Shown here: piece after piece, positions 23,393 to 34,908 of the stretch
Layout: each line of letters starts with the position of its first letter
How positions within the stretch are numbered: position 1 is the stretch's first letter
Origin: Henckelia pumila
Lineage: Eukaryota; Streptophyta; Magnoliopsida; Lamiales; Gesneriaceae
DNA length: 64,000 nt
Reading direction: 5' to 3'
Assembly (NCBI RefSeq): GCF_033568475.1
Contig: NC_133122.1
Coordinates: 163,830,130-163,894,129 of the forward strand
Notes under the pieces: model-generated
What the model was told of the DNA's origin: nothing
The model's input: only the letters and a program-made list of their open reading frames with translations
Databases searched by the model: none
Program-made: the position numbers and the translations under genes

Positions 23393-24505
23393 TGTCATGA
23401 TCGAAATACTATTGTTGTTGGAATAGAACAAATAGTAAGCTTCTATTTGTCCCACTGAACGACTGATATAGGCGTCTACTGGTCCAGCAGTGAGTTTAGC
23501 AGTGTTAGCCACTGAACTCCTTCTTTCTCTAGATCTCCAAAAGTCAGCCAACAAAGATACGGTTGTGCAAAAAATATTAACTGGGAGATTGACTCGCATC
23601 ATCCGGTTCAACTGGTGTATGAGAGGAAATATAAAAGCAGTAGATGACATAGAGATTGTTTTTGGATGTTCGGATACTCAACTGCTCCTACGTCACCCCT
23701 TATTCTGTCTCCAGACGGTATCACTAGAATAATTTGACACGACGTCCCACCTCAGGTCAGGACTTACCCCACTGCCTAACACCAAGACTTCTAGTAAATT
23801 TACTGATTTCAACCCTCGGCTGAAAACAGATTACAGAGGTTTACAACACCTCTACTCATGTACGAATACAAAGTTTGTAACTAAACACTAAGCACAGAAT
23901 GATCCTATGAGATTTGATATGACTTGATGTGTGTGTTGGTGTTCTTCGACTTTTATGAGTGATCTTCAATGTAAGCATGAACCCTTCCTGTATGAATGTA
24001 ATAGCTGAAAGTGTTCAACTGCGATTGTTTCTTTGATGAGTGTTGTGAGTTTTTGTAAGCCGACCAGTTCTACCGTTGGTTGTAGTCTCTAATTATAGTG
24101 GCAAGATAACGGTGTCTTGATTCAAATACATCCGTTGATAAATAGACGTTTTCTTGTCGTTTAGCTCACTGTATAAAGGTACATTGTGACTGTGTAGATT
24201 TGAATTTGATCAGTGTACTAGAGACCGTAGGTTAATAGATTTAACTGGTTACAAGAGAGTTTCTGTTGAGTTTCTCTGTTGCTTCTGTTGCTTTCTTAGT
24301 TTGTTTGCTGGTTTTCTTTTGTTTTGTTGATATTAACTGTTGTGACTTCGATCTGCTTATCTGAGTAGCTATCACTACTGCTGGATAGCTCTGCTGGTTT
24401 GCTACTTGCAATCAATCATCTTGTAGCTCTGTTACTCTACTGCTTCTGCTGCTAATGTTGATTATTTGTCATAACGCTAAAACTTGGATATAAGAAATCC
24501 TAACA
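23393..24505 (-). mobile_element. SIRE-like solo LTR, complete copy
   Basis: Minus strand: begins TGTTAGGATTTCTTATATCC at 24505 and ends at 23393 (plus strand TGTCATGATCG); 1,113 bp. Flanks GTATT (23388-23392) and ATATT (24506-24510) are a likely 5-bp target duplication with one mutation. Its start resembles the 3' LTR at 16436 (TGTTGAAA...TAAGTTTTGG). No internal region is attached. It shows that the truncated copy at 5976-6967 lost its first ~120 bp. Confidence 0.75.
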
Positions 24506-25926
24506 ATATTTATATATATTTCATGAAAAAAAAAAAGCAAATAAAACAAAACAAAACGTATAAATAGATGGAGGCTCATTTTTACAAAAAAAAATGATTG
24601 GGCCTCACATACATTACAAAACCTTAATCATTTATTATAGTTAGAGATATTAAATACACAGACAAAAATAAATGTCATATAAAAATATATATAGTTAAAC
24701 ATATTGATTTTCTTATCAAATTATTAATAAATAAATTAAAATAATATTATTTTACTTTAATTACAGTCGAAAACCATAAAGTTTTAAAACAAAAATGTTA
24801 TGAGTTTATCATAATTATAATAAATAAATTTATCTGTTTTTATTAATTATTATAAAAAGTCCAACCAAAAATTTTAAAATGATAAAATTGTGGTAATAAA
24901 ACAAAAACCATTTTAGCATTAACAAAAAATCTTGTGACACGGTCTCATGAGTCAATTTTTTTATTATAAATATGAGTAGGATGGACCCGTCCACAAATAA
25001 AGATCCGTGAGACCGTTCGTTTCACTGGAAACCTACTCGATAAGATTTTATCATTATTAATTACAATGTATATGATAGAAGGTTGTTTAAAACAAGTACA
25101 AACTTTTTAATTATAGTGTATTGACAAAAATAATAAATATATCTATCATTATATGTTTATTTTTAATTATAATAATCGAGATATGTTTACGAAAATTATT
25201 TGTTATGAATCCATCAAGCAAACATACCATAAATTTCAAAAAAATTCTTAACACATTGCCTGAAGACAAAAGAAATTTTTATTTAAAAATAGACCAAAGT
25301 ATATTAATATTGTTAATACGTAACAACATGATTAAACATCGGTGAAGTAATACACTTTTATTCAATATTATTAGCATTTAACCGACTAAAAAAAGCGATA
25401 AATAATATATTTTAAAATAAATTATAAAAAATTCAAAATAAATTCAATACTGAACTTTTCCGTTTTTTATGTAATTAATATAAATCAACTTTTATAAAAA
25501 TATAACATGGTCATTACTATATAATATTTTAATAGAAAAATAATTTTAATACTGTGTACAGCATCAAAAATTTGAAGGAAAAAATTAAAAAATCATAATA
25601 GAGAAGATTTTGTAAGATTATATAAAATAATAGCAATTAACGTAAGTTTATTTTATATGTTTTTTGTGATTTTATTTTTATGTTTTTAATTTTTTTTTAA
25701 TTTTATTATATAAAAAAATGATTTATAGGTATTTTGTAATTAGAAATCTCTATAAATCTTTGGTATGATAGGGTGGAGAATTTTTAACTTTTCATAGTTG
25801 TACCTAAGGTCTCAAAATTTGTACTAAAGAATTTAATAGGTCAATGGAGATTTATTAACATTTTGGATATCTATAGACTTTTATGGAGTTTTAAAAAGTC
25901 AAGTTTGAATAGCACGAGACTTTTTA
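24506..25926. other. AT-rich intergenic DNA
   Basis: No supported gene; frames such as 25121-25345 have low-complexity composition. Near 24935-25025 there is a MITE-like remnant with inverse ends (CACGGTCTCATGAGTC and GATCCGTGAGACCG). From about 25770 a sequence resembling a PIF/Harbinger-type MITE begins, with its right end AGATTGAATACACCCC at about 26047-26062. Confidence 0.5.
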
Positions 25927-26783
25927 AAAATCTATGAAATTCCAAGTTGAATACCACTAGAATTTTATAGAGTATATAAAAGTTTAGATTGAATATCTCT
26001 AGATTTTTAAACTCTACAAAAGTTATTAAAAATCGTTATTTCTCCTAGATTGAATACACCCCATTTATCTCTTAAATGGTAGCAATATTGCCTCCCATAT
26101 CCTGTCGTCCTGTCAAAGTTTATGGTCTTGGACCATATTTCGAGTTTGAGAATTAAAAAAAGTGATTATTTTCTATTCATACTAGAAAAAGCATAAACAC
26201 GTGTGTGAAAACTTCGTAAATACAATAGTGGCAGGAAAATTTTGAGTGAACAAAGATAAAAGAATGTGTTGTTTTATGGTTTTTTGACAAATATTACAAT
26301 ATTAGAGATATACGTGGGAGAGAGCTTGAAAAAGTGGGATAGTGGAAATGACACATTAATTTTTTAGGTTTCTTGTATTGGTTTTTTTTAAAAAAATCAA
26401 TTAGTAAAATTAAGGACGTTTTTAGGATGTTCACTTAAAATACCAAAAGTTGTTTTTATGAGACTATCTTCTATTATAATATTATAATATAATAAAAATC
26501 TAGTATAGATATATATAATTATAAATTTTATATATTTTCCTATTTTTAAAAGTCACGTTGAATTCAAAATTTACTTGTATCAAATCAAAATATTCGGAAA
26601 AACACTCCCCTGACATATATTAATTTTTATTTTTTTAGATAGGACTCAAACATTTTACCTGGTACTGGTAATTTAGTTTTCTGACTACTAAAGTCAAATT
26701 CGAAGTTCGAGAGAAAGAATTTTCTTAATTATTCTTTCTTAATTGATATATTACTATTTATTAAAGAATCGTTTTAATTTTTA

Positions 26784-26901
26784 GGTAGTGTTTGGGAAAG
26801 CTACTAAGAAGCACTTCTCAGCTTTTTCTTAACAAAATTTCACAAAATTTCAAAATTTTGTTAATGAAAAGTGCTTCTTAGAAGCTCTCCCAAACACTAC
26901 C
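26784..26901. mobile_element. Tourist-like (PIF/Harbinger) MITE
   Basis: A 118-bp element with inverted ends GGTAGTGTTTGGGAAAGCT / AGCTCTCCCAAACACTACC and a TTA target duplication (26781-26783, 26902-26904). The sister tandem copy at about 34800 has the uninterrupted site TTTTTAGTATTC. It thus inserted after the tandem duplication. Confidence 0.88.
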
Positions 26902-27134
26902 TTAGTATTCACATTTTCTTGTTTGATGCCACTCATGAGGAAAGTCCAAGTCATCTTTACTACTACTTGGTTGATTATTACTGGAATAAAAAATAAATCG
27001 GGCATGTATTCGAAGAACACACATTTGTACTCGTGATGCAACTTTCTAAAATTGAAGCGAAGTGCGTTTAAAATGACAGGTTTTCTCGATAAGAAATGTT
27101 ATGGATAAATTTCATTTTTATTCAAAATAATGGT

Positions 27135-27795
27135 TGTAACACTCCAAATAGTCAAATTCTAGATAAGTAATTTTAAAAGATTTAGATTCTTTTAGGACAT
27201 TTTAAGTTAGTTAAATGTTAAACACGATTAAGAGTTAGTAATTTAAACAAATCAATTGTATAATTATGTTCAGAAATAAAATTTCAAACTTTGGACCCAT
27301 CGAAAAGTTTGGAAGATATGATCAGTGTTAGGACATGCAGAATGTGAGGTGACAATCATACACAGACACATGAGAGTTCCGAAAGTCCGAACTCAACCTT
27401 CCACTTACGTGTGAAGAGACCATAGACACGTCAAGGCATCCATTCGATCGAATCTGAAGAGGGGATCGGAACGTCCGAAGTCAGCAGTTCGAAACATGGC
27501 ACCCATGCACGATTCGGAATGTCCATAGTATGGTTCGAAATGTCCGAACTCCGCCTATAAATAGGCCATCCGAGATCATAATTATTCCTCTCCTCTCTAG
27601 TCTCTTGTGTGTTCTTGTGATTTTTAGCCGCTTGTTTGAGGACCGAGAGCTAGCGGGATGCTTTGGGATAGCGGCGGAGTGGAGCCCAAGCGGCGGAGCC
27701 TTCAACATCAAGAGCTAATGACAGACGCAGGTATAAGTCTAGACTCTTAGTAGCTTTTGGGAGTAGCTATTGGTCTAATTAAGGTTTTTAGTTGG
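27135..27795 (+). mobile_element. Gypsy LTR fragment, left tandem copy
   Basis: Begins TGTAACACTCCAAATAG and resembles the complete solo LTR at 57244-58768 in layout: dyad array, TATAAATA box (27555-27562), then a CAGGTATAA segment. It is cut at 27796 by the Athila-like LTR. The paralogous fragment is 35198-35860. Frames over it (27481-27711, 27530-27718) are not regarded as genes. Confidence 0.65.
27372..27550 (+). promoter_or_regulatory. TTCGGA/TCCGAA dyad array upstream of LTR TATA box
   Basis: Dyads such as ATCGGAACGTCCGAAG and TTCGAAATGTCCGAAC end a few bases before TATAAATA at 27555. The tandem sister array is at 35420-35612 with its TATA box at 35620-35627. Confidence 0.55.
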
Positions 27796-28043
27796 TGATA
27801 AGTGTGATTTATATGCATATTTTAGTGATATTTTGTTATTGTTTGTCATGCATTCATATGTTATTGTTATTGTTGTTTTTATTTACTTTTATCATATTTC
27901 ATGCATTTGTCTGCATAATACTTCTACTGATTTATTTTGTAGGATAATTTCAGAAAAAAAATAAAGATTGGGCCAGGTTTATACTCGCGCGAGCGCATGT
28001 TATGCTCGTTCGAGCGAGGCTTAGGGCGAAGAAAAAAAATTTC
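27796..28043 (+). mobile_element. Athila-like LTR start, truncated by the tandem duplication
   Basis: Begins TGATAAGTGTGATTTATATG, identical in style to 35861, and stops at the duplication junction. Inserted in the gypsy LTR fragment before the tandem duplication. Confidence 0.65.
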
Positions 28044-28400
28044 AAAATCTATGAAATTTCATGTTGAATACCACTAAAATTTTATAGAGTATATAAAAGT
28101 TTAGATTGAATACCTCTAGATTTTTAAACTCTACAAAAGTTATTAAAAATCGTTATTTCTCCTAGATTGAATACACCTCATTTATCTCTTAAATGGTAGC
28201 AATATTGCCTCCCATGTCCTATCGTCCTGTCAAAGTCTATGGTCTTGGACCATATTTCGAGTTTGAGAATTAAAAAACCTGATTATTTTCTATTCATATT
28301 AGTACTAGAAAAAAGCATAAACACGTGTGTGTGAAAACTACGTAAATACAATAATGGAAGAAAATTTTGAGTGAAAAAAGATAAAAGAATGTGTTGTTTT

Positions 28401-28407
28401 TGTTAAA

Positions 28408-28447
<40 letters not shown>

Positions 28448-28671
28448 GTTGAATGACATTGAATATTGAGTTGTAAAATGTTGAAAATTAGTGTGTGATG
28501 ATGTATTAATTTTTGGACTAATCTCCAAATGAGATCTATAAATAGGTCTCTACATTTGTGAAGAAATACACAATTGAGTTGAGAGAAAAATATTATAAAG
28601 TGTAGAGTTTGATATAATTTGAGTTTTGAAGTTTTTACTTTTTACCATAAATTTTTACTTTTTTCACAACA
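28401..28671 (+). repeat. 5' LTR of the 5.9-kb copia
   Basis: Starts TGTTAAAAATATTATATA and ends TTTTTTCACAACA; 271 bp including an (AT)n microsatellite near 28416-28442. TATA box TATAAATA is at 28537-28544. Confidence 0.9.
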
Positions 28672-28673
28672 CG

Positions 28674-28685
28674 TTATCAGCACGA
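28674..28685 (+). other. Primer-binding site of the 5.9-kb copia
   Basis: TTATCAGCACGA lies three bases after the LTR end, a common copia primer-binding site matching an internal part of initiator tRNA-Met rather than its 3' end. Confidence 0.6.
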
Positions 28686-28799
28686 TCGCTCGAATGTTCT
28701 CTATAATTTCCGACGCCCCAAAACACAAAGAGAAGACAAAAATATTCAACAAGTAAGTATATTTATTATATTGTTTATATAATTTTTTATGTATATATA

Positions 28800-29300
28800 T
28801 TACTATATAATTTCATGTTATTATATAAAAGGCTGTCTATGACATCGACCTTATAATAACGTGATATGATATATATTTATTATATATATATATATATACT
28901 AACTATATTAATATATAATTTCATGTTATTATATAAAAGGCTGTCTATTACACTGACCTTATAATAACGTGATATGATATATATTTATTATGTATATATA
29001 CTAATTGTATTAATATATAATTTCATGTTATTATATAAAAGGCTGTCTATGACATTGACCTTATAATAACTTGATATGATATATATTTATTATATATATA
29101 TATATATATATACTAACTGTATTAATATATAATTTCATGTTATTATATAAAAGATTGTCTATGACATTGATCTTATAATAACGTGATATGATATATATTA
29201 TTGTGTATTATATACTAATCATATTCGTATAATTTCATGTTATTATATAAAAGGTTGTCTATGACATTGATCTTATAATAATAAGATATGATATACATAA
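28800..29300 (+). repeat. Five tandem ~105-bp units in the copia leader
   Basis: A segment with ATTTCATGTTATTATATAAA followed by GGCTGTCTATGACAT and CTTATAATAACGTGATATG is repeated five times. Anchors are at about 28831, 28939, 29041, 29153 and 29253 (spacing 100-112 bp), separated by variable (TA)n. It lies between the primer-binding site and gag, so it would be an RNA leader with repeated local structure. Confidence 0.85.
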
Positions 29301-29511
29301 TTATTTAATTATGATTATCATTATATGCATCACATGATTATCACGAATTTTTATTCAACACATATTCGATTTTTTTTCTTACCCCCAACGGTCACAAACG
29401 GTAACAAAACAACTAGTTTTTGGCCTATAAATATATTCACTCAAACTCATTTTCAATCACACCAAAATTCACTCTTTTTCTCAAAATATTTTCTCCTCGG
29501 TTTTTTCGAAG

Positions 29512-29685
29512 ATGAAGATGATGGCATTTCTAAAGTTATTTTTCATAAAGATTATGATCATCATGCTCACGAGTCTTGTACTCACCGGCGATTATCCACC
29601 GCACACTTTTCATCTATTTTTAAACATACTTGTACTCATCGTTTATCCATTATTTTGTATTGTCATATTAATGGAAATTAACTAA
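29512..29685 (+). CDS. Small hydrophobic ORF in copia leader (57 aa)
   Basis: An ATG 50-90 bp downstream of CTATAAATATATTC opens a 57-residue frame starting MKMMAFLKLFFIKIMIIMLT. There are two hydrophobic segments (about residues 5-25 and 34-54) separated by GDYPPH. It looks like a small membrane or secreted peptide but has no recognised family. It lies upstream of the gag start at 29718. It could be a chance frame in AT-rich DNA. Confidence 0.2.
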   Translation: MKMMAFLKLFFIKIMIIMLTSLVLTGDYPPHTFHLFLNILVLIVYPLFCIVILMEIN

Positions 29686-29717
29686 TAAAATTCATTGTTA
29701 TTTTTCTAGTTCCACCA

Positions 29718-30260
29718 TGTCAAATTTGGCAAAGCTTAAATTCGTTGCTCTCGATATCACTAGAAAAGAACAAATAATTGTTAATGAAAAATCTTCAATC
29801 CCGACCCAATGTATCTACGGTATTTCCAGAAGCAAAATGTCGTAAGTAAAAATGAAAACCAAAATCAAATGCATAAACTAGATTTTGGTTAAGGTCGAGG
29901 ATGTGGTCATGAACGTGGACGTAGAAATGATCGCGGTCTTGGTCACGGCCGTGAATATGAAAATAATCAAGATAGTTACTTCAATAACTAATCTCAAAAG
30001 AACGTCACGAACCACCCAAAAGGCAGCATGAAAATATGAGTGAAAATAAAAATCACTCAAAAAGATATGAGAGTGCTTGTTATAAATATGGCACTCCAAG
30101 ACATTGGTCACGTATCCCTGAGCACTTATGTAAGCTCTTTAAAGTATCGATAAAGGGGAAAGAAAAAGAGACCAATTTTGTTGAAAACAGTAACCATTTA
30201 AGTGGTTCAACTTATTTCAATGCTGTCGATTTTTCAAATGATTTTGAGAACATTGATTAA
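29718..30260 (+). pseudogene. Copia gag remnant
   Basis: Starts MSNLAKLKFVALDITRK, the characteristic start of this copia family's gag, but stops after about 40 codons and most of the capsid part is deleted. Further fragments are an Arg/Gly-rich segment near 29890-29960 and a decayed zinc knuckle (ACYKYGTPRHWSR, 30070-30110) that has lost key cysteines. Confidence 0.75.
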
Positions 30261-30507
30261 TATATTGGTGGGACTGAAATATAACATGCTATATTTTTCA
30301 TGCATTCTTATGAAACATGTTATATTTTTCATATAATGTCATTAATTTTCTTTATTGCGTATTTTCTTTTGAAGTTCAAAATGGAAAATAGTATGAGCAA
30401 AGCTAAACAAGAAATAATCTCATGGAAGTTTGTATACTCGATAGTGATACAACGCACACTATTCTTCGAGATAAAAGATATTTCTTGGAATTAAACCAAC
30501 AAAAACA

Positions 30508-31581
30508 ATGGTGAATATAATATCAGGTCATGTAGACTTGATTGAAGGTTGTGAAAAAGCACATTTTTTGTTACCTAATGGTACAAAATTTTTGATAAAT
30601 GATGCTTTATATTCACCACAATCAAAAAGAAATTTGTTGAGTTTTAATGACATATATTCTCATGGGTATGATACTGAGACGATAACTGATGGAAATCAGA
30701 AATATATGTGTCTTACCACATATAAATCAGGAAAGAAATATATGGTTGAAAAATTATCAATGCTCCTTACTGGATTGCATTATACACATATAAGGCCAAT
30801 CGAATCAAATATGGTGGCTAATAGTTCTTCAATATTAACCAATTGGCATGATCGATTGGGACATTCCGGTTCAATAATGATGAGAAGAATTATTGAAAAT
30901 ACACATGGTCATCTATTGAAAGACCAGAAGATCTTTCAGAATAATAAGTTTCAATGTAAAGCATGTTCTCTTGGAAAACTTATTATAAGACCATCGCCAG
31001 CTAAAATCCAAGCAGAATCACCCATATTTCTTGAACGTATTCAGGGTGATATTTGTGGGCCAATTCATCCACCATGTGGACCATTTCGATATTTTATGGT
31101 ATTGATCGATGCCTCTAGCAGATGGTCACATGTATGCTTATTGTCAACTCGGAATGTGGCATTTGCAAGATTAATGGCTCAAATAATAAAATTACGGAAT
31201 CAATTTCCCGATTATACAATCAAGAAAATAAGACTTGATAATGCTGGAGAATTTACTTCCCAAACTTTCAATGACTATTGTATGTCAATGGGAATTACTG
31301 TTGAACATCTTGTTGCTCATGTTCATACACAGAATGGATTAGCTGAATCATTAATTAAACGTTTACAACTGATTGCTAGACCAATGATTATGAGAACAAA
31401 ACTCCCTATTTCTATATGGGGACATGCAATTTTACATGCTGCGGCATTAATTCGCATCACACCAAGTGCATATCATAAATTTTCCTTATTGCAGCTTGCA
31501 TTTGGTAAAGAACCAAATATTTCTCATCTGAGAATTTTTGGATGTATGGTGTATGTGCCTATTGCACCACCTCAACGATAA
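30508..31581 (+). pseudogene. Copia integrase region
   Basis: A 357-codon open stretch. The HHCC zinc finger (HDRLGHSG...CKACSLGK) is followed by an integrase core with the catalytic acids visible in GDICGP, RLDNAGEF and NGLAESL. It would normally be part of gag-pol. The preceding protease remnant (near 30430-30480) reads ILDSDTTHTIL, so the active-site DSG is lost. After 31581 the frame shifts, with continuation at 31538-31762 and 31775-32050. Confidence 0.85.
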
Positions 31582-32216
31582 AAAATGGGTCCTAAAAAAA
31601 AATCGGTTTTATATCGGTTATAATAGTCCATCAATCATTCGATATCTTGAGCCTCAGACAGGCGATGTGTTTACAGCACGTTTTGCTGATTGTCATTTTA
31701 ATGAAGAAATCTTCCCAATATTAGAGGGAGAAAAGAAACATATCGAAAAAGAAATCACATAGTATGTACCATCATTGCTACATTTGGATCCAAGGACCAA
31801 ACAATGTGAGAAAGATGTACAGCAAATTGTGCAATTGAAAAGAATTGCAAATCAAATGCCAGATGCATTTGCAGACACAAAAGGGGTAAGAAAATCATAT
31901 ATAAATGCTGTAAATGCCCCTTCTCGAATTGAAATTCCAAAGAAACAAATTGAATACACTCATGATGTCATAAAACGCTTGAAGCATGGAAGGTCAGTCG
32001 GTTCCAAGGATAAAAATCCTCGAAAAAAAAGGGATATAGAAACACGATGATCATAAAATAGAAAATGGTATTCCAGAAGAAACACCTGATAATGAAAATG
32101 TTCTGTCAGAACCACAAACTGACGAGAATCGTGAAATTTCTATCATTTATATTAATACTGGAAAAATATGGAACCGAAAAGACATAGAAGATATTGATGA
32201 GATATTTTCTTATAAT

Positions 32217-33422
32217 GTGGCTTGTGACATCATAAATGAAAATGAGGATCATGAACCAAAATCTTTTGGTGAATGTAAAACTCGTCATGATTGGGCCAAG
32301 TGGAAAAATGTCATCCAGGTTGAATTGGATTCGCTAAATAAACGTAATGTTTTTGGACCTATAGTCCTCACACCTGAAGGTGTAAAACCTGTTGGATACA
32401 AATGGGTTTTTATTCGAAAGCGAAATGAGAAAAATGAAATAGTCAGATATAAAGCTAGACTTGTTGCACAAGGTTTTTCTCAAAGGCCTGGAATTGATTA
32501 TGAAGAAACGTATACTCCTGTTATGGATGCAATTACGTTTCGATATTTGATTAGTTTGGCAGTATCTGAAAATTTGGAAATGTGTCTTATGGATGTTGTT
32601 ACAACTTACTTATACGGATCACTTGATAGTGATATATGCATGAAAATTCCTGAAGGATTTAAGATTCCTGAATCACAAATTTCAAAACCCAGAGAATTTT
32701 ATTTTGTAAAATTGCAAAGATCATTATATGGGTTGAATCAATCCAGCCGAATGTGGTATAATCGGCTAAGTGAGCACTTGATGAAAAAGGGATATGTAAA
32801 TGATTCAATATGCCCTTGTGTTTTCATCAAGAAAACAACATTCGGATGTGTAATTATTGTTGTATATGTTGATGGTTTAAACATCATTGGAACGAATAAG
32901 GAAATTCAAGAAGCTATGATGTACTTGAAGGAAGAATTCGAAATGAAGGATCTTGGAAAAACCAAGTACTGTCTGGGTTTGCAAATCGAACAAAAAGAAT
33001 GTGGAATTTTTATTCACCAGGCAAATTATACAGAAAAGATCCTTAAACGTTTTAATATGGATAAATCAAATCCATTAAGTACTCCAATGGTTGTAAGATC
33101 ATTAAACATAAAAAAAGATCCATTTCGTCCATGTGAAGATGATGAAGTTATTTTTGGTCCAGAAGTACCATATCTAAGTGTCATTGGTGCCCTTATGTAT
33201 CTTGCAAATTGCACTAGACCTGATATATCTTTTGCTGTAAATTTATTGGCAAGATTCACTTCATATCCAACAAAGAGGCACTCGAACGGAATTAAACATA
33301 TATTTCGTTATCTACGAGGAACGACAGATTTGAGACTTTTATACTCAAAAGACACCAATCAAACTATCATTCGTTATGCTGATGCTGGATATTTATCTGA
33401 TTCACATAAGGCACGTTTCTAA
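32217..33422 (+). pseudogene. Copia reverse transcriptase with altered active site
   Basis: A 401-codon open stretch with reverse-transcriptase motifs: KARLVAQGFSQ, the LMDVVTTYLYG region, and the catalytic box. The box reads YVDG (D219, G220; 32871-32876) instead of YVDD, so one catalytic aspartate is lost. The frame ends at a stop (33420-33422) at the RNase H junction. With stops in RNase H, the element cannot be autonomous. Confidence 0.88.
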
Positions 33423-33862
33423 ACCGGATATGTATTTAATCGTGGAGGCACCGCGATTTCTTGGCGTTCATAGAAGCAAACACTCGTAATAACTTCATCA
33501 AATCACGCTGAGATTATTGTGCTACATGAAGCAAGCCGTGAATGTGTTTGGCTAAAATCAATGACACAACATATCCAAACTTCTTGTGGATTATTAGTAG
33601 ACAAGAAGCCTGTGACGTTGTATTAAGATAATGCTGCATGTATTGCTCAAATGAAAGAAGGATACATCAAAAGTGACAGAACAAAACATATCCCCCCAAA
33701 GTTCTTTGTCTACACTCAAGAGCTTGAGAAGAATAAAGATATTGATATCTGTTACATTCAATCAAGTGATAACTCATCAGACCTCTTCACAAAGGCACTT
33801 CCTACGACAATATTCAGAAAACATATATATAAAATTGGTATACGCAATCTACAAAATATGTG
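33423..33862 (+). pseudogene. Copia RNase H remnant
   Basis: Continues the polyprotein (TGYVFNRGGTAISW..., ...HIPPKFFVYTQELEKN..., ...DLFTKALPTTIF) but carries stops near 33470 and 33623. The conserved C-terminal segment 33651-33862 is open. Confidence 0.8.
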
Positions 33863-34032
33863 AAGAATCACTTGTGTTAACATGAGGGGCAGTTTACGTG
33901 GCTGCACTCTTTTTTCCTTGCTATGGTTTTTATCCCACTTGGTTTTTCCTAGTAAGGTTTTTAACGAGGCAGCACAAAAATACGTAATAAAGACAGTCAT
34001 CATATCACGATCATCATCACAAGGGGGAGTTT

Positions 34033-34290
34033 TGAAAATATATTTTATATATATTAGAGTTGAATGTTGAATATTGAGTTGTAAAATGTTGAAAATTAGT
34101 GTGTGATGATGTACATGATGATGTATTAATTTTTGGACTAATCTCCAAATGAGATCTATAAATAGGTCTCTCCATTTGTGAAAAAATACACAATTGATTT
34201 GAGAGAAAAATATTATAAAGTGTAGAGTTTGATATATTTTGAGTTTTGGAGTTTTTACTTTTTACCATAAATTTTTACTTTTTCACAACA
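34033..34290 (+). repeat. 3' LTR of the 5.9-kb copia
   Basis: A 258-bp LTR ending CACAACA, several percent diverged from the 5' LTR. It has an internal direct duplication (GATGATGTA repeated near 34107-34125) and a shorter AT tract. Confidence 0.88.
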
Positions 34291-34908
34291 GTTTTATGGT
34301 TTTTTGACAAATATTACAATATTAGAGATATACGTGGGAGAGAGCTTTAAAAAATGGGATAGTGGAAATGAGACATTAATTTTTTAGGTTTCTTGTATTG
34401 GTTTTTTTAAAAAAATTCAATTAGTAAAATTAAGGACATTTTTAGGATGTTCACTTAAAATACCAAAAGTTATTTTTATGAGACTATCTTCTATTATAAT
34501 ATTATAATATAATAAAGATGTAGTATAGATATATATAATTATAAATTTTATATATTTTCCTATTTTTGAAAGTCACGTTGAATTCAAAATTTACTTGTAT
34601 CAAATCAAAATATTCGGAAAAACACTCCCCTGACATATATTAATTTTTATTTTTTTAGATAGGACTCAAACATTTTACCTAGTACTGGTAATTTAGTTTT
34701 CTGACTTACTAAAGTCAAATTCAAAGTTCGAGAGAAAGAATTTTCTTAATTATTCTTTCTTAATTGATATATTACTATTTATTAAAGAATCGTTTTACTT
34801 TTTAGTATTCACATTTTCTTGTTTGATGCCACTCATGAGGAAAGTCCAAGTCCTCTTTACTACTACTTGGTTGATTATTACTGGAATAAAAAGGAAATCG
34901 GCGCATGT

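Larger units (their letters stand above)
17422..24386 (+). repeat. Young segmental duplication, copy 2
   Basis: This is the second copy of 1-6967, same orientation. The offset is 17,421 at the left, falling to 17,417 at the right because of small homopolymer indels, plus a 2-bp indel near 23649. It contains phosphatase copy 2, the Mutator-like MITE and a solo LTR, which here extends beyond the homology to its natural end at 24505. Confidence 0.95.
25927..28043 (+). repeat. Older tandem duplication, left copy
   Basis: About 2.1 kb that is repeated directly downstream (28044-28400 plus 34291-36108), several percent diverged. The unit contains a MITE right end, intergenic DNA, a gypsy LTR fragment and the start of an Athila-like LTR. 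This copy alone contains the Tourist-like MITE at 26784-26901; the other copy alone contains the 5.9-kb copia and a hairpin element. The junction is at GAAGAAAAAAAATTTC/AAAATCT, at about 28043. Confidence 0.88.
28401..34290 (+). mobile_element. Ty1/copia element with GTTTT target duplication
   Basis: A complete but decayed element of 5,890 bp. Order: 5' LTR 28401-28671, primer-binding site 28674-28685, leader with tandem repeats 28800-29300, gag remnants 29718-30260, integrase 30508-31581, reverse transcriptase 32217-33422, RNase H remnants 33423-33862, polypurine tract AAGGGGGAG at 34021-34029, 3' LTR 34033-34290. GTTTT flanks it (28396-28400, 34291-34295). The empty site is preserved at about 26272 in the sister copy, which proves insertion after the tandem duplication. 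Integrase precedes reverse transcriptase, as in copia. Confidence 0.93.

Noticed and set aside
28800-29300. Repeat array considered as CRISPR-like
   Set aside because: Units are contiguous with low-complexity (TA)n separators inside a retrotransposon leader in a plant genome; no spacer-like unique sequences.
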